DNA of 6,487 bases from CAZZIZ01 sp964654535. Lineage in GTDB: Bacteria > Bacteroidota > Bacteroidia > Chitinophagales > UBA2359. This document shows, one piece after another, positions 6,229 through 6,487 of the stretch. The stretch spans positions 1 to 6,487 of the forward strand of contig CAZZIZ010000192.1 of the NCBI GenBank assembly GCA_964654535.1, read 5' to 3'. The translations under genes were made by a program, and so were the position numbers. The number at the start of each line of letters is the position of its first letter. The stretch's first letter is position 1. Below the pieces are notes generated by a model. That model was not told the DNA's origin. It made no database searches and saw only the letters and a list, made by a program, of their open reading frames with translations.

Positions 6229-6487
6229 GTGTCAAAATATGTTCAGGTAAAAGTAGGAGAGCGTTCGGTCAAGCTTAGCAATTTGCAAAAGGTACTTTAT
6301 CCTAGTGAGGGCATTATCAAGGCAGAGATCATTCAATACTACTTAGCGGTTGTGCCGCGTATGCTTCCCTTCGTTTACAATCGACCATTGTCTCAAGTGC
6401 GTTGGCCAGACGGTATCGATAAACAAAAGTTCTATCAGAAAAATAAACCGGGCTGGGCTCCCGAATGGGTTACGTCCGTTTTAATGG
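6229..6487 (+). CDS. LigD-type polymerase/primase domain, 5' part (runs off window)
   Basis: The first 86 codons of a gene that continues beyond the right edge. The sequence opens the LigD polymerase domain (archaeo-eukaryotic primase fold), which fills in and prepares DNA ends in bacterial non-homologous end joining: VKLSNLQKVLYPSEGIIKAE (14-33), YNRPLSQVRWPDGID (50-64) and KFYQKNKPGWAPEWV (67-81). Asn18, Lys21 and Lys31 have the spacing of the residues that hold the 5' phosphate in the mycobacterial domain (N13, K16, K26 as I recall). The catalytic aspartates lie beyond the window. GTG is the first possible start: after a TGA at 6175-6177 no ATG, GTG or TTG precedes it in frame. With only about 15 residues before the domain it is either a stand-alone polymerase protein or a polymerase-first LigD. 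A TATCTTTA (6217-6224) resembles the Bacteroidota -7 element, but no matching -33 was found. Confidence 0.85.
   Translation, partial: MSKYVQVKVGERSVKLSNLQKVLYPSEGIIKAEIIQYYLAVVPRMLPFVYNRPLSQVRWPDGIDKQKFYQKNKPGWAPEWVTSVLM

Overview
The window looks like a piece of a Bacteroidota draft genome, most likely Flavobacteriia or a close relative. The evidence is an exported protein with a type IX secretion (T9SS) C-terminal sorting tail, a TonB-dependent outer membrane receptor, 'AQ' type signal peptide ends, moderate-to-low GC, and almost no Shine-Dalgarno sequences. A run of 100 N at 133-232 shows that this is a scaffold with an unresolved join.

Layout, left to right. Positions 1-290 hold a cluster of double-hairpin palindromic repeats around the assembly gap: two identical 55-bp copies and one diverged inverted copy. 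From 295 to 6090 all genes lie on the minus strand, so they are transcribed right to left. In transcription order they are a secreted arylsulfotransferase-like beta-propeller protein (6090-4417), a small four-helix membrane protein that starts 5 bp after it (4411-3995), a DUF1835 family protein (3936-3184), a 371-bp non-coding structured block (3170-2800), a DUF3010 family protein (2752-2339) and a BtuB-like TonB-dependent receptor (2262-295). A 138-bp divergent intergenic region follows, and the right edge holds the start of a plus-strand gene for a LigD-type polymerase/primase domain (6229 to the edge).

The arylsulfotransferase-like gene and the membrane protein gene form a tight pair and are probably cotranscribed, perhaps with the DUF1835 gene 58 bp further on. 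Nothing ties the DUF3010, TonB-receptor or LigD genes to these functionally. The receptor takes up a scarce ligand (cobalamin-like or iron chelate, not determinable here). The LigD domain belongs to DNA double-strand-break repair.

The most interesting content is non-coding. The block 2800-3170 resolves into two convergent copies of one three-box module (TGCGTGAGGGATAG ... AGCCCGAC ... CACGCC). In each module the first and last boxes can pair with each other, while the stem-loops between the boxes differ in sequence. The repeats at the left edge keep two hairpins, with a compensatory base-pair change between copies, as expected of REP-like elements. No RNA polymerase promoter could be called with confidence.
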